Shown here piece by piece: positions 44,809-56,126 of a DNA stretch of 64,000 nucleotides (within the stretch, counting starts at the first letter, position 1; each line of letters opens with the position of its first letter). Below the pieces are notes generated by a model. The model did no database searches. It was not told the origin of the DNA and was given only the letters and a program-made list of their open reading frames with translations. A program made the position numbers and the translations under genes. Origin of the DNA: Thereva unica (lineage: Eukaryota; Arthropoda; Insecta; Diptera; Therevidae); NCBI GenBank assembly GCA_949987705.1, contig OX465283.1, positions 155,945,850 to 156,009,849 on the forward strand. The letters run 5' to 3'.

Positions 44809-45030
44809 TGATGTGGTTAACATTAACTTCCAGAGGAAAAACTCAATAAATTATATTCAGGTAATATATTTCTTTGTAAGGAAAAAAAAACAATGGGAAG
44901 AAACGTCTAGTCTCTAGACTAGAAAAAAGCAAGCTGACAAAAAATTATATACTACTTCGTAGTAAAAACAATTTTGCAAGTTGTAATAGCAAGTATTAAA
45001 TGTCTTTCCAAATTTAAATTTGCTTCAACA
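44809..45030 (-). repeat. Copia 5' LTR
   Basis: 222 bp, the upstream LTR in element orientation. Followed on the plus strand by the CCTTG duplication at 45031-45035. Confidence 0.95.
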
Positions 45031-45035
45031 CCTTG

Positions 45036-45388
45036 GAGGTAAACATATAGCCTAGCACGAAGGCGGCCATTTACCAGGCAAGGTCCAGGTCCTGTGGACC
45101 CAACATAAGTCTTAGTGCAGGTTAAAAAAATGATCTTAGCCAACCTTAAAATCAACTCAAATGCGGTTCTTGTCTCTCACAACTGCGTTCTTAGCTCGTG
45201 CCGATTTAAAGTCAATATTATCTTTATTGGCTTCAGCTTTAGTTATTCGGATCTATGATATCCTTACCGCACAGATTTGGCCTAACTTGTTGACCTTATA
45301 ATCCTTACATCTTATAAACCCTACTGAAAAAGATTTTGCTAACAGGCTTTTCTTCTTTGTTCCTTGAAGGGGCTAAGCCCAGGGCCAG
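45036..45388. other. No recognisable gene
   Basis: Resumes the sequence interrupted by the copia insertion; no feature identified. Confidence 0.4.
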
Positions 45389-45496
45389 TCCTTGATTTTT
45401 TGCGCCCGGTGCAGTGTGCCATATTACGCCCCATCTGCGATTCATTTACACCATTTAAAGAGGGAGGGATGTCGACGGACCCATCAGTTCTTATTA
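45389..45496 (+). repeat. GCGCCCGGTGCA-family repeat, copy 2 (partial)
   Basis: TTTTTTGCGCCCGGTGCAGT, GTGCCATATTACGCCCC and an AT-rich TTCATTTAC tail match 2002-2052. It is cut by the MITE at 45497; whether it continues beyond 45976 is unclear. Confidence 0.6.
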
Positions 45497-45972
45497 GGGG
45501 CCATCCATAAATTACGTCACACGTTATGGGGGAGGGAGGGGGCCGGCGAAGTGTGACATTGTGTGACAAGGGGTGGGGGGAGGGGTCTTAAATTTTGTTA
45601 CGTCACATTTCAAAATCTAATATATCTAAATATAGTAGTACTGCTCATTACGCGAAGGATACGTTCCGCAAAAACTCGCGTTAAAGCTGGTGACAGACAC
45701 ACGCGCAATGACGGTTGTGTGATCTGTGTATTATTTTTCTATCCTACAGAGCGTATTTTATGTTGATTTTATGTTAATTTTATTAAAAAATAATTTAAAT
45801 AGAAATATATTTAATTTCAGTTTTAGTTTAATAACTTCTAGATGCAAAATTGCACAATATGTGACGTCACACTAGGGAGGGGGGGGGGTCACCCAAATGT
45901 GACCAGCTGTGAAAAGGACGGGGGAGGTCAAAAAATCATGAAATTCGTGTGACGTAATTTATGGATGGCCCC
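45497..45972. mobile_element. MITE with 27-bp perfect TIRs and TTA duplications
   Basis: The first 27 bp (GGGGCCATCCATAAATTACG..) are the exact inverse complement of the last 27, with TTA at 45494-45496 and 45973-45975. Inside each end are further ACGTCACA words and G-rich runs. 476 bp, non-coding. The TTA duplication fits PIF/Harbinger or an ISL2EU-like group; a TIR of this type, GGGGCCATCCATAAATTACG, is to my knowledge common in arthropods. Confidence 0.85.
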
Positions 45973-45975
45973 TTA

Positions 45976-46293
45976 TGAGTGAAGTAGGCTTTGTTAACAT
46001 CATCAACGTAGAATGATGCCAGAGATATTGGACTACAATTCATAAGTTCTCTCGATTTTTAGCATTGCATCCAGTGTATATATTCCCTCTAAAATGCTGT
46101 TGAGGCGTCGATGAGATAACCTTCTTTATCCTTTCAGTATGTTCAAGATGGTTTACGTTGCGGCATACCGTGGACTCTTTGATAGAACTACAAAACTAAT
46201 GTTATCTACTCTCTCTGTACTATTCCTAGTTAATATATTACACTCTTCTCTCATTTCCTTTATTTTCGCCTGTAAATTCTTTTCTTGGAACTT
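45976..46293. other. No recognisable gene
   Basis: Nothing identifiable. Confidence 0.4.
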
Positions 46294-46824
46294 CCCACAG
46301 GGAAAATCGGGAGCGCTGCTCAGGGAAGCTTCTTTTGAGCGCTGTTAAATATGCTCTCGAGGAAGCGCAATAGGAGTTTTCATAAATTTTATAGAACTTA
46401 GAAAACGGGCGATTAACTTAGTGACCATAAAGGATGACAGTAGCATACTAAATAGACCACGGCTCTCATTCGATACGGAGGATAAGCAGCTTTGGAAGTT
46501 GTTAGAATTTAGTTGGGGGACTGCTTTGGTAAAATCACGCTTGCGCTTGGCAAGCAGAAGGCAATTGCAAAAGATGAACAAAATATGAAAAAGCTTTTTG
46601 ATGACGGATCGCATATTCACAGACATCCATGCAAATTTTTTATTAAAGACCTTTTTTACAATGCTTCTAGAACGCTTTTGAAGTAGCATAAAAAGGTATG
46701 CTGCAGTGCAATGACATACAATGTTAAAAAGTACATACGTATACGGAACTGGTATCTGAACAGCGCTGTAAGCTTTTAAAAGAATGCTCAAACATGCTTT
46801 TGGAGTACTCAATTTCCCGCTGGG
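46294..46824. repeat. MITE-like element with CCCAGCGGGAAA-type ends
   Basis: The left end CCCACAGGGAAAATCGGGAG and the complement of the right end CCCAGCGGGAAATTGAGTAC share most positions. Sub-terminal GAGCGCT/CAGCGCT words are frequent near both ends (46310-46346, 46761-46767). A 155-codon minus-strand frame covers most of it but is hydrophobic/basic with no recognisable domain and is probably chance. Related scrap at 36208. Confidence 0.45.
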
Positions 46825-47004
46825 TTGTTGTATATGTACTCTTCATATCTCCACATTCTATTAGGTTACTTTTATCGTCGAACCAGTTGTATAAATCCTG
46901 TCAAAGATTGACGAGATCAACTGTACGAATTTTCGCAATATTGTTTCTAGAATTCATACTGACAGCAAGTTCTATCGCATGGCAGTTGCCAACAGATATA
47001 CATA

Positions 47005-47415
47005 TATCCGAATTGTTACAACATCCAGTAGCCAGGAGCAGCGTTTTCATAGGTGTAAATGGTGCACTTGCACCGGGCGCAATTTCAGAAATTACGATTT
47101 AAGAAAAAGGATGATATGTAGAACTCTAACGAAACAAATTTCAACGGACCCTACCGGCTAAAACGTTACTATTTACCGTCGCCACCAATACTACAGCCAG
47201 CCTCTTTGTAAAGCTAGCAAATACGCCCTGTATGCACCATGTTTTACCAATTTCATTGGAATATTAATTTTCATCAAATTGGATTTGGGCAAACTATGAA
47301 AATTATTTCTCTCATCCACCGAATATTCATGTCTTTTTTTTCAGTGTCCTTCGCTACGATAAAAAAAATGAAGAGTTGATGTGGCGCAATATGTTATTGT
47401 GCACCGGGCGCAAAA
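47005..47415 (-). repeat. GCGCCCGGTGCA-family repeat, copy 3 (reverse, longest)
   Basis: On the minus strand: TTTTTTTGCGCCCGGTGCAC, AACATATTGCGCC, then about 300 bp later TTGCGCCCGGTGCAAGTGCA followed by CCATTTACACCTATGAAAAC. The first and last parts match copy 1 (1976-2221) but the middle is about 170 bp longer, so copy 1 has an internal deletion or this copy an insertion. Confidence 0.65.
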
Positions 47416-50055
47416 AAATCTAAGTATCACCTCTGCTAGAAGGTTAACCCCGGGGTTCATCGTCAACACCTTCCTGACCGCAACCTGAATCGACATGGAC
47501 ATACCAGTAGCACTAAGGGGCACCTAAGATTTGCACTAGTGTCTTTTTTGGGCAGACTTCTGGAATGATTAAACATCAACACAGAATGCTTCAATATCAA
47601 TAACAGCAATCAAAATGCGTTCTGAAGGCGATTCTAAGAAAGAGTAAGAAACTTTGAATGCGACAAAAACTTCTGTAGACAAATTGAGTAGTCACAGATG
47701 TTCTTTTTTTCAATAATGCGTCACTCGATGTCTACTACTTTACTACTTGATGTATAGTATTAAATTTCTCTGTCTTTAGAAGCGATTATTGAACTGAATG
47801 AAACTAAACAAATGTGGCTCCACTATATGCTTGAGCTCTGGTTAGTGTTGTTATGTCACAATCCACAATTATTTGAGAAAAAAATTAAAAAAATATCTTA
47901 CATACCACTTAACAACTCTTAAGAGAACTTGAAGCTTACCTAGAAGAAATAGAAAAAAGTAAATTTAATAAACTTGTCTTAATTCAGCATAACTTAAAGT
48001 ATAAAACTAAAAAAAAGAAAAAAAAAGAGTTAAAACTTCCACGACTTTTATTACCAAAAACCGAGACACATAAAACACATGTCGAAAGTATGTTGAAAGC
48101 CGCAAACCGTTTCTGGTATAAAAAAAACTTCCTTAAGACTTTTCCAGAGACTTAAAGTAAGAAAAACGAATACGAGCACGAATGTTTAAAGCAAAAATAA
48201 AAAACCAACACCAACAACAAACGAAATTATTCCTCCTTCATCCTGTGAGAAGTTTTCCCATTTCGCCACTGATGATGAGGTGAAAGAGAAGAGTCCTTGG
48301 GTGAAAATGAACCCTGGGGGGGTTCTAGTGAGTGAAAAATCTGTCTGAATTTTCTTTTTTTCCTCTCTCACTCTCCTGGTTGCCCTCTCTTTGGATTTTC
48401 TTTCTCTTAACTTTTCCTTGTGTGTAGAGAGAAGTGTCGAGAGTATGTACTGGCGGTACTAAAAAGTTGAAGATAAACTTTTTTGCAAGAATTATGGATG
48501 GCGCTGCTGGGATAAAGTGGGGGCTGGTGCTGGGGCGCGTAGGAGAGTAGCAAACATAACCGCCGCCAGAGGAGAATTATGTGCTTATGCGGGCGGTTTA
48601 TGTCTTGCCACATTAAAATAATGCTCCAGGAGTCATAGCATTGTCATCATCAGCATTACGACCTTTTTCACCCTGCCTCCGCCCTCTACGACAGTCATGT
48701 TAAAAGACTAACTATATTTTTTTTTGGTGGTGGTACTGTACCATTTGTAAAGTTCTTGAGACCATGCAGGCTTCAGCAGCAGCAGCGGTGGGAGTTTTGT
48801 TGAGTTAAGCTCCTGACACGAACGACACTTTTCACAACCCGGAAAGTTTCTTTTTCCTTAAAAGTTTTAGGAGAAGAAATCAAGGAAGACTCCTACCCCC
48901 ACCCCGTCCTCTCAACAACTCTACATCGAAATCAATAAATCTCCCAAAAATAAAACATAATCCATTTTCGTGCATCGATTCGAATCGAATTGTAACAAGC
49001 CAAAGCCATTATTATTTCATTCCAAGGACTAGAAGCAGCTTCCAAGAATAAATATCTCCTGAATTCGTATCCCCCGGACATTACACCACTTAGCAAGTTC
49101 TTAAAATAAACAATAAATGTCGTCCTTCAAGGATAACTAGACCGGCACAGAGACAGTGCAGATGTACTGCTATATACCATAAGACTACTACCGAGAGATA
49201 TCCTTATGATGCCTGGCGCTGCTTTTGGTCCTGTATAGTACGTAGTACGATAGTAGTGCTTCTGCTGGTTTTGCGGATGCCATCTCATATCCTTTTTTGA
49301 ATGGCGACTGCTGCGCTACTAGTATTGTGGGAGTGATGTAGATTGGTTCTGTGTACTTGAATCGCTTTTAGACGACCCGTTTATTATATTTATGGCCGCG
49401 TTTGTCTTTTCTGTATTTTTTTATTTTATTTTCAGACAAAGACCGACAATTTGTTTTGTTGTTCAATTCACAAACGGAGGAGCTCTGTTTTTGATACTTG
49501 AAAGCTTTTCGGGGCTGATGTAGTAGAGATCTGATGTAAATGGAAATGGCCACTTAAGCGCAAAAAGGATTTTTTTTGTTGCTTCATCTCTCTCTCGAAA
49601 GAATTTTATTGTTTTTAGAAAGGAAAGTAATATCGTGCAACATAATAAAAAGAGATGAGTAATATTTAAATTTGAATGGAAAGGAATGCATATTAAAATT
49701 CTCTTATTTTATTCATAAGTTTTACACATGAGTAGCTTGATTAATCGCGCGGATCTTACTTTTAATCAATTCAGTTATTTCAGAAGCTTTTAATATGAAA
49801 TCGTTCTAGGATCAAATTTCAATACGACGGAACGTGAGAATACAACTGTACAAAGGAAGCAAGTCAATTGTCGAGTTGCGGATGGTAGCAATAAAGACAA
49901 TAATTACTCTTTTCCCGGCACAATTTCAGTTTAAGAACAAATCCAGACAGACTGGTAGATAATTTTTTTTAACAATTTAAAATGCCTTTATTTCAAATTT
50001 TATTATTCCACTAAAATACAATAAAATTTCCTTCAAAAGACTTAGTTTCTACTAA
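47416..50055. other. No recognisable gene
   Basis: AT-rich; CAG microsatellite at 48776-48787. Open frames are under 70 codons. Confidence 0.45.
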
Positions 50056-50290
50056 AGGTAATAAAAGGGTAATAAAAAGGTAATAAAATAGAACATCCTA
50101 AATATAACGTTTACTAGCTTTCCTTCACTTCCTATAAGTTACAAAATATTATTTTCTACCAAAGGTAATAAAAGGGTAATAAAAGTTTAATAAAATGGTA
50201 ATAAAATGGTAATAAAAAGGTAATAAAATACATCATCCTCAAAATTAGGTTTACTAGCTTTTATTCATTTCCTGTAAGTTTCTGGCAGAT
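50056..50290. repeat. GGTAATAAA minisatellite, site 2, in a tandem ~107-bp dimer
   Basis: Two units (about 50056-50160 and 50163-50280) each start with several GGTAATAAA repeats and continue with ACATCCT-like, GTTTACTAGCTTT and TTCACTTCCTATAAGTT-like sequence. The second unit has more copies of the short motif. Confidence 0.7.
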
Positions 50291-50705
50291 TGGTTTCTGA
50301 TTATTTCTAGTTTCACTCGACTTTTGACATTTTTCGCCATAGAACAAGTTTTTATCCTGTAGAACAACTATTATTTTTAGCACTGTTACATTTCAGTGAT
50401 GCCAAAGAAAGGAGAACCACTTTGGGTGATTGGTCTAAAATTTTTGCCGTTTATTAGGCCTTTAACATGGTAGGAAATTCCAAAACGGTCTCGGTATAAA
50501 TCGGCATATGAGTAGTCGGAGGCACGGTATCGAACTACTTCCCAATAATTACACCTTTCCTCGGGAAGTTCGCAGTGGAATAAAAAAGAATCAACATTGG
50601 CAGTTGAATTGAATGGTTTCAAAGTATTCTTATTTATAATTCTTATTATTTTGTTTTAGATCTTAAGGCAATTGAATAAAATTCCTCACAAAACATGGTT
50701 ACAAA

Positions 50706-50737
50706 CAAGGGTAATAAAAGGGTAATAAGAAGGTAAT
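50706..50737. repeat. GGTAATAAA minisatellite, site 3
   Basis: Three imperfect repeats, AGGGTAATAAAAGGGTAATA then AGAAGGTAATTAA. Confidence 0.55.
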
Positions 50738-50964
50738 TAAACAAGACAAAGTGAAGGCCGGATAAATATTGCTGATTTGGTTGAAATTTTGATTTAGTTA
50801 AAATTTTAATTGGACATCGCTTTATATCTTCTCTGCGCGGTTCCAGAAATCTGCTAGATACAGTGCAATTTGCATTAGACCTCCACCTTAATGGATTGTG
50901 TTTGAGCTTAAGATCTTAAAAAAGAAAAGATAAATGGGAATAGGGTACAGATTTGAACCGGCCA

Positions 50965-51382
50965 CCATTCACGCTCAGTTTATCATACAGTTTTAACTGC
51001 GCAAACCAAAACTGCACAGTTAATTCCGAGCGTGTGTGTAAAACTCAGAGTACCGTTCAGTTCAACTTTTTGGACTGTGTAAAATCTGTGAGCCGTAGAT
51101 TTTGAACTGCCCAAACTAGAACTGGGCAAATAAAAACTGAGCATGAGTGTGACTATTGTATTTTTGCTCAGTTCATTTCAGTTTTGAGTATTGAACAGAT
51201 GTTATGGATTTTTAAAAAATATCGTGGAGGAAGGTCTTTGTTTTGTTGTTTATCTAATCGCAGCTTGAGAGAACTAAAACTGTGTAAAAACTGTGATGAA
51301 CTTAGTAAACTTCAAATTACACAGATTTCGTTGCGATTTAACTGCGCAAACCAGAATTCTGCAATAAACTAAGCGTGAATGG
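50965..51382. repeat. MITE-like element with CCATTCACGCT ends
   Basis: CCATTCACGCTCAGTTTAT at the left is the complement of the right end with one mismatch (19 bp). TTTAACTGCGCAAACCA occurs near both ends in the same orientation. 418 bp; the 62-codon frame inside shows no domain. Ends resemble family Y (CCATTCACACACAG), so a hAT-type MITE is possible. Confidence 0.6.
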
Positions 51383-51428
51383 GGCTTACACGAAGCAGTA
51401 CATTTGTCCCTTACATGATGGCAAATTG

Positions 51429-51537
51429 GGGGATTTTCATAAACAAAGAACTGCGTTTATTTTCCAGTATGCAGCAATTGGAACTCTGTAGTTGAATATT
51501 GCAGAATGACCACAATTCTGTGTCTATGAAAATGCCC
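51429..51537. repeat. Hairpin element H1
   Basis: The 109-bp segment from GGGGGATTTTCATA to TATGAAAATGCCC folds on itself with mismatches. It shares TTTTCATA ends and the inner GCAGCAATTGGAA/TTGAATATTGCAG words with H3 and H4. Confidence 0.6.
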
Positions 51538-52860
51538 TTGTACTAAGACGTACAATTTTTGAAATGTTCCGGTTCAAAAAAAATTACTACTATTTCAAAT
51601 CGATTACTGGGCAAATTTCGATCTACAAAAATCGATTTTACTGTGGCGAAATTGAAATTCTAAAAATGCTTCTTCTCTTTAATATTTACTGCCGCCATGA
51701 AAACTTTATTAAATTAACAAAGTCGTCTTTATATTAAATTTTATAACCAATTAAAATCCATCAGTTAACTACTTTGACATCATTATTAGCATATTGATTT
51801 TCGTTGCTAGTTACGCCATCGAGAGTCTTTGACATTTGATTTGGCTCTTTGAAGAAATACTTTTGAGATTTAATATTTAATATAGTTTCAAGGTAAATCT
51901 TTAAAAATGAATTTCGACTTTAAAGATTTCTACCAAAAATTAAAGGAAAGCAGAAAACATGATCATGACGTTTATTTTACTGTCATATTAGAAAAAACCC
52001 TTATAAGAAAACTCGTAATCACCGGGTTGGGGGTAGCAGAAAATATAGCTCCCTAACGAATCACTCCAGGGTCCTTAAGAACGTTTTTCTTGCCCTTCCC
52101 AAGGTGCAGCAATGTTCTTACAGAGAATGCTCTTACAGAAAAAAATATTCTCGTCAAATCATTCACAAGGAAAACAGACATGAAATTATAAAAAAATCAT
52201 CTTCGAAGCAGAACAATGAACAAATGGATCCCACTTCGATGTAGTCGTCTCCAAAGGACGAGGCAGAGTCTCCATCCACAATCCTGGCAGTATCATATGC
52301 AGTATAGCAATAACAACAGCAACAACGACAGGAGGAGAACTGGTTACAAAAAATGAGAGCTTAACAAGGACCGACTTGATACCAAAAACGCATCGCATCG
52401 CGTCCGTGTGAACACCAACAAAGGATCAACAACAAAAAAAATGGAGAGAAAGAATTGAATAAGGAGGATCCAAAGCGAAACTGAAAGCGATGGACCGAAA
52501 ACTATGTGATATAGTCATGAATGACAATCCAAGAGAAAATGACGACGTCGTTTGAGGAGCATGCCACATCGAGCAGATTACATTGGCAATGCGGGAGTCT
52601 CTTGAAAAAGGCAACGAGGTGATTTCAATTCAGCCAGGACAAAAAATGACTTGTACTACACCAGAGGAGCGCACAGCCTTCCACCGAAAAAAAAAAAAAA
52701 AATACAGAAAAAAAGGACTAAAAACACAAAATGATGAGACATAACTGAAATTGTTATTACGTCCTTAACAAGTCCATTGGATACGTGTGAAATGGTTCGT
52801 TAAAAAGGAATTCTCCGTGCCATATTAAGCGGATTATCCTTACTGGCGGGACCAAGCACA
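51538..52860. other. No recognisable gene
   Basis: A-rich tract at 52687-52702; no domain or repeat identified. Confidence 0.4.
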
Positions 52861-52891
52861 TCAGCAGGGAATTTCATTCTCCTTTTTTTGG

Positions 52892-53437
52892 TCAGTAAAA
52901 ATCATGGGCATACACAGGACCCATCGACTGGCGGATATACGTATGTCCCGGGGCAGAATAGTCAGACAATACATCACCAATAGGATAGATACTAGATAAA
53001 GGCTGACACTCGAGGGCGTGAAATATGATGCAGCACAAATATTTATCCCTTTGCAGCAGCTTCCAGGTCTCTGCAGGATGTGCTGCTCGAATGCTTGGAT
53101 TGGTATCGGCAAGAATGTAAAGTTCATCGGTCGATAAGCAAAAAAGGTTATAGACCACAGTTGAGGTCCTGCACAGGGCCATTCTATAGAAGAGAAGGAC
53201 ACTAGCCCAAAGGTAAGCAGAGATATAGACAGCACGTTCAACTGTTACCGATAAAAGACCGGGGCGATAAAGCCCGGCACCAAAAACTTTAAAAGCCAGG
53301 TCCTGTCCGGAAAACATGAAGGAACAGACATCCTTCCTCCATCCACTCTGCCATCGGGGTCGTATCGATTCTACACGTAGTGTCGCTGCAGGTATAGCAG
53401 TAGTATGTAGTCGTATAGTCGTCGTCGTCTGGTCCAA
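52892..53437 (-). CDS. Unrecognised 181-codon open frame
   Basis: Longer than chance would usually give, in a GC-richer patch. It contains a hydrophobic central segment (AVYISAYLWASVLLFYRMAL) that could be a membrane helix, and scattered Cys. A second frame of 126 codons on the same strand overlaps it (52861-53241), so at most one is real. No domain recognised. Confidence 0.17.
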   Translation of the reverse strand: MDQTTTTIRLHTTAIPAATLRVESIRPRWQSGWRKDVCSFMFSGQDLAFKVFGAGLYRPGLLSVTVERAVYISAYLWASVLLFYRMALCRTSTVVYNLFCLSTDELYILADTNPSIRAAHPAETWKLLQRDKYLCCIIFHALECQPLSSIYPIGDVLSDYSAPGHTYIRQSMGPVYAHDFY

Positions 53438-54267
53438 AAGTAGCCATTACCTCCCTGATATTTCCCAAGTTTAGCTACATAGATCCTTTCCGCTACAAGA
53501 ACCTACCTGCACCTCATCCGCCGCGCCCCTACCCGAAGGCCAACCTTGGGTATATTTTTTTCCACCTCTGCTTTAGTCCTTTCCACTTTTTTTTTGTCAA
53601 TTCCATGTACATGCACGTCCTGAAAGCTACAGGGAAGCTTTTTGCGCGAATATTTTTATTACACGAGGACAGAAAAAGGTTCCTGACCCGATGGGCGGAT
53701 GGGAATCAGAACAGCACCTCAAGAACGTCGAGAGGAGGTGGGGCAGATTGGTATCCTGCTGCAGGTGACAGTATTAGTTAATACCCTTGTTTGCCTAGTT
53801 GTCTGGGGACGAAAATAAATAATCAACGGTTCAGGATCTACTGCACAGGAGAACTGCTGGGGTGCTACATACATACATACTCATATATAGAAGGAGCACG
53901 GGTCCTTTTGCGAAAATAAAAGAGCCTCCCCCCGCCGGAGAAAATGAACCGTGGGATGTGCGGGTCAGACCAATAACGGTAAATCAGATCTATAGCTTTT
54001 CGCATGATGTGGTCCATTTATTTGGCGGCAAGCACAGGTGTATTTTATTTGTTACTGCGTTGGCGGAGGATATTAGAGGAAAAATTTCTTCGAGTTTTTC
54101 TCCCACCGTCCTCCCTCTTATCATACCACCTTAAGACCAAATTATTGGTCGCACGTAGTCTCCTGCCCTTGGCTTTATGAGAACACATTCAATATTCCAA
54201 ATCAAACATACAACAATAAACATAGAACAAAAAACACACACACACACACCCACACAAAACAAATAAA
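53438..54267. other. No recognisable gene
   Basis: GC-richer than average and possibly upstream of the candidate exon at 54268. (CATA)n at 53868-53880 and (CA)n at 54236-54256. Confidence 0.4.
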
Positions 54268-54408
54268 ATGCACAGAAATCAATGCTGCACTGCTCCCCCG
54301 CAAGGTGGCGCCGGCACCGGTACCGGTGCTCCAGGTGCATGCTGCGCTCTCTCACCTATTGACGATAATTTCATGAAAAAGTTTACCCTTTCCTTTTCAA
54401 GTGATATG
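54268..54408 (+). CDS. Candidate first coding exon of an unidentified host gene
   Basis: From the ATG at 54268 the frame reads MHRNQCCTAPPQGGAGTGTG then APGACCALSPIDDNF and MKKFTLSFSSDM. It uses GC-rich codons unlike the surrounding AT-rich DNA and is followed at 54409 by GTAAGC, a plausible splice donor; the frame otherwise runs only to a TAG at 54433. The upstream side is a (CA)n run as often seen in fly 5' UTRs. I do not recognise the protein. A minus-strand frame overlaps. Confidence 0.3.
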
Positions 54409-54434
54409 GTAAGCGTGAAAAACTTGCAAACTTA

Positions 54435-54881
54435 GTTTGCATCGTTAAAGATAATGGAATCATTCAATAGCATCAATTTACTGTACGTGTCTACAGTATT
54501 AGGAGCTTAGTTGGATTAAAACTTTTCCAGAAAGGATTTTCCATGCGAGTGAAAAGGATTCGGTGTTTTTTTCCTGTTCTACTTGTGTTTCAATGAAGGT
54601 CCCTTCCACCACCCATTTGCACGTTCTGGTGTTATCTGCATTGTTAGTACGGATATTATTTTGAGATTAAAGGGAATTTGTTAAATATATAAGTTAGGAA
54701 GTTATAGGATGTTTGGGTGATGACAAGAAGTTCGTTTAAGGGATTATAGTACAAGAAGGATATGAAACACAGAGCGGAGTGTGATTGAAAAACAAAACTA
54801 AACTGGAGCTGAGAGGAGATAAGGCCCTTGACTTGTACTCTAAAGTCAAAGTCGATCAACAACTCTAGAAATATTAAAGAC
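54435..54881. other. No recognisable feature
   Basis: AT-rich spacer. Confidence 0.35.
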
Positions 54882-55269
54882 AAGTGAGGAGCGTCGGAAC
54901 AAAAACCGATATGTCGCATTTTGGACATTTTTTTTTTCATTTTTTTTCTGTTACAAAATGTTTAATTATACACCCTTAAGGAAAGAAATCAATTAAAAAA
55001 CAGTTACATCCATCTTAAAAAAAATATCAAAATACTGTGGTCAGATCAAAACCCGACAAATAAATTTTTAAATTCAACAGGTTCTTGTTGTTGGATTAAA
55101 AACCGATAATTCTTATTAAGTTTTACACAATTCAACAATGGTCGGTTCAAATTCCGATTAGGTACACGTTTACAAAGAAGCTTAATCTATTTTTCTATTC
55201 TTTTATTAAATCGATTCCCAAAAAATATCTGAACGCTCTTCGTAAATACTTCGCCTTACCCTCACGTGA

Positions 55270-55386
55270 TTGGGGCCCCTCCAGGGGAGCCCTGGTGCTC
55301 CATATTGTACCAAAAGTTGCGTTGGAGTGTCCTCTTTCCAACAAAGTCAAAATCATTAAAATTGGTTAATTAATTACTGAGAAAAG
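55270..55386 (+). repeat. Internal direct repeat, copy 1
   Basis: TTGGGGCCCCTCCAGGGGAG, then CCTGGTGCTCCATATTGTAC and further, matches 55596-55712 over 117 bp with about ten differences. Confidence 0.8.
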
Positions 55387-55595
55387 TGCATTTGAGTACT
55401 ACACCGCTGCACAAAACTGCATGTTTATGAAAAAAAAAAAAATCATATCTCCGCCCCCATACATGTTAGGGGGGTGGTTGATGGCTCAAAATTTTCGTAA
55501 ATTTCTCCTCTACACGGGAAGAATACATTTATTCACCTTAATTTAATATTAGTATAACATAATGCACTTAGTGCACCTCGATACAGAAAAGTGCA

Positions 55596-55712
55596 TTGGG
55601 GCCCCTCCACGGGAGCCCTGGTGCTCCATATTGTACCAAAAGTTGCGTTGGGGTGTCCTCTTTCCAACGCACTCAAAGTCATTAAAATCGGTTAATTAAT
55701 TGCTGAGAAAAG
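55596..55712 (+). repeat. Internal direct repeat, copy 2
   Basis: Second copy, 326 bp downstream of the first, same orientation. Confidence 0.8.
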
Positions 55713-56126
55713 AGATATTTTTCCCATAAAAATGCTAAAAAAAACCGATATAACCAAATGATCGCGTCAAAAACCGATATATCCAAACTTGTCCGCCAAG
55801 TATCTCGCTAAATTAAGTATCTACCCTCCTTCAAGTTTCACACACCAATCGATGTCACTTTTACTGCAAATTGACATTCTATAATTTTCCACTTTTGTAA
55901 CATTAAAAAATTTACAAGCTTTTTTTTAATTTGTGAAAAATGTGGTAAATGGTATATATCGGTTTTTGTTCCGACGCTCCTCAAGTATAAAGGAACTACG
56001 AACGCCAGATCGAGACATTACCACCCTACCTCCCATTCAATGCCATCAAAATAGTGCGTTGGTTTTGACGAACTTTTCAACTCCGATTTGGAGCTACGGG
56101 GTTGCTGACGTATAGACCATAACACA

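Larger units (their letters stand above)
40507..45030 (-). mobile_element. Full-length Ty1/copia LTR retrotransposon, apparently intact
   Basis: 4524 bp, bounded by LTRs of 223 and 222 bp and CCTTG duplications. In element order (right to left): 5' LTR, primer-binding site, about 68-bp leader, one 1338-codon gag-pol frame, polypurine tract, 3' LTR. LTRs begin TG and end CA. The LTRs differ only in an A-run (10 versus 9). All enzyme motifs are in place and the frame has no stop. It looks like a very recent, potentially competent insertion. Confidence 0.95.
54886..55982. mobile_element. 1.1-kb TIR element of unknown class
   Basis: GAGGAGCGTCGGAACAAAAA plus CCGATAT at 54886-54912 is exactly inverted at 55956-55982 (27 bp). 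AAGT stands at 54882-54885 and 55983-55986, a possible 4-bp target duplication. The motif AAAAACCGAT recurs inside both subterminal zones (about 54903, 55096, 55742, 55770, and the inverted copy near 55962), as expected of transposase-binding repeats. A 117-bp direct repeat lies in the centre. No coding frame longer than 60 codons crosses it. Non-autonomous. Confidence 0.75.

Noticed and set aside
46345..46812. 155-codon minus-strand frame
   Set aside because: Covers a MITE-like element from end to end, with no recognisable domain and AT-driven hydrophobic composition.
55141..55160. B-box-like GGTTCAAATTCC suggesting another tRNA
   Set aside because: No acceptor or D-arm pairing; it is one of the repeated CCGAT-type motifs of the TIR element.
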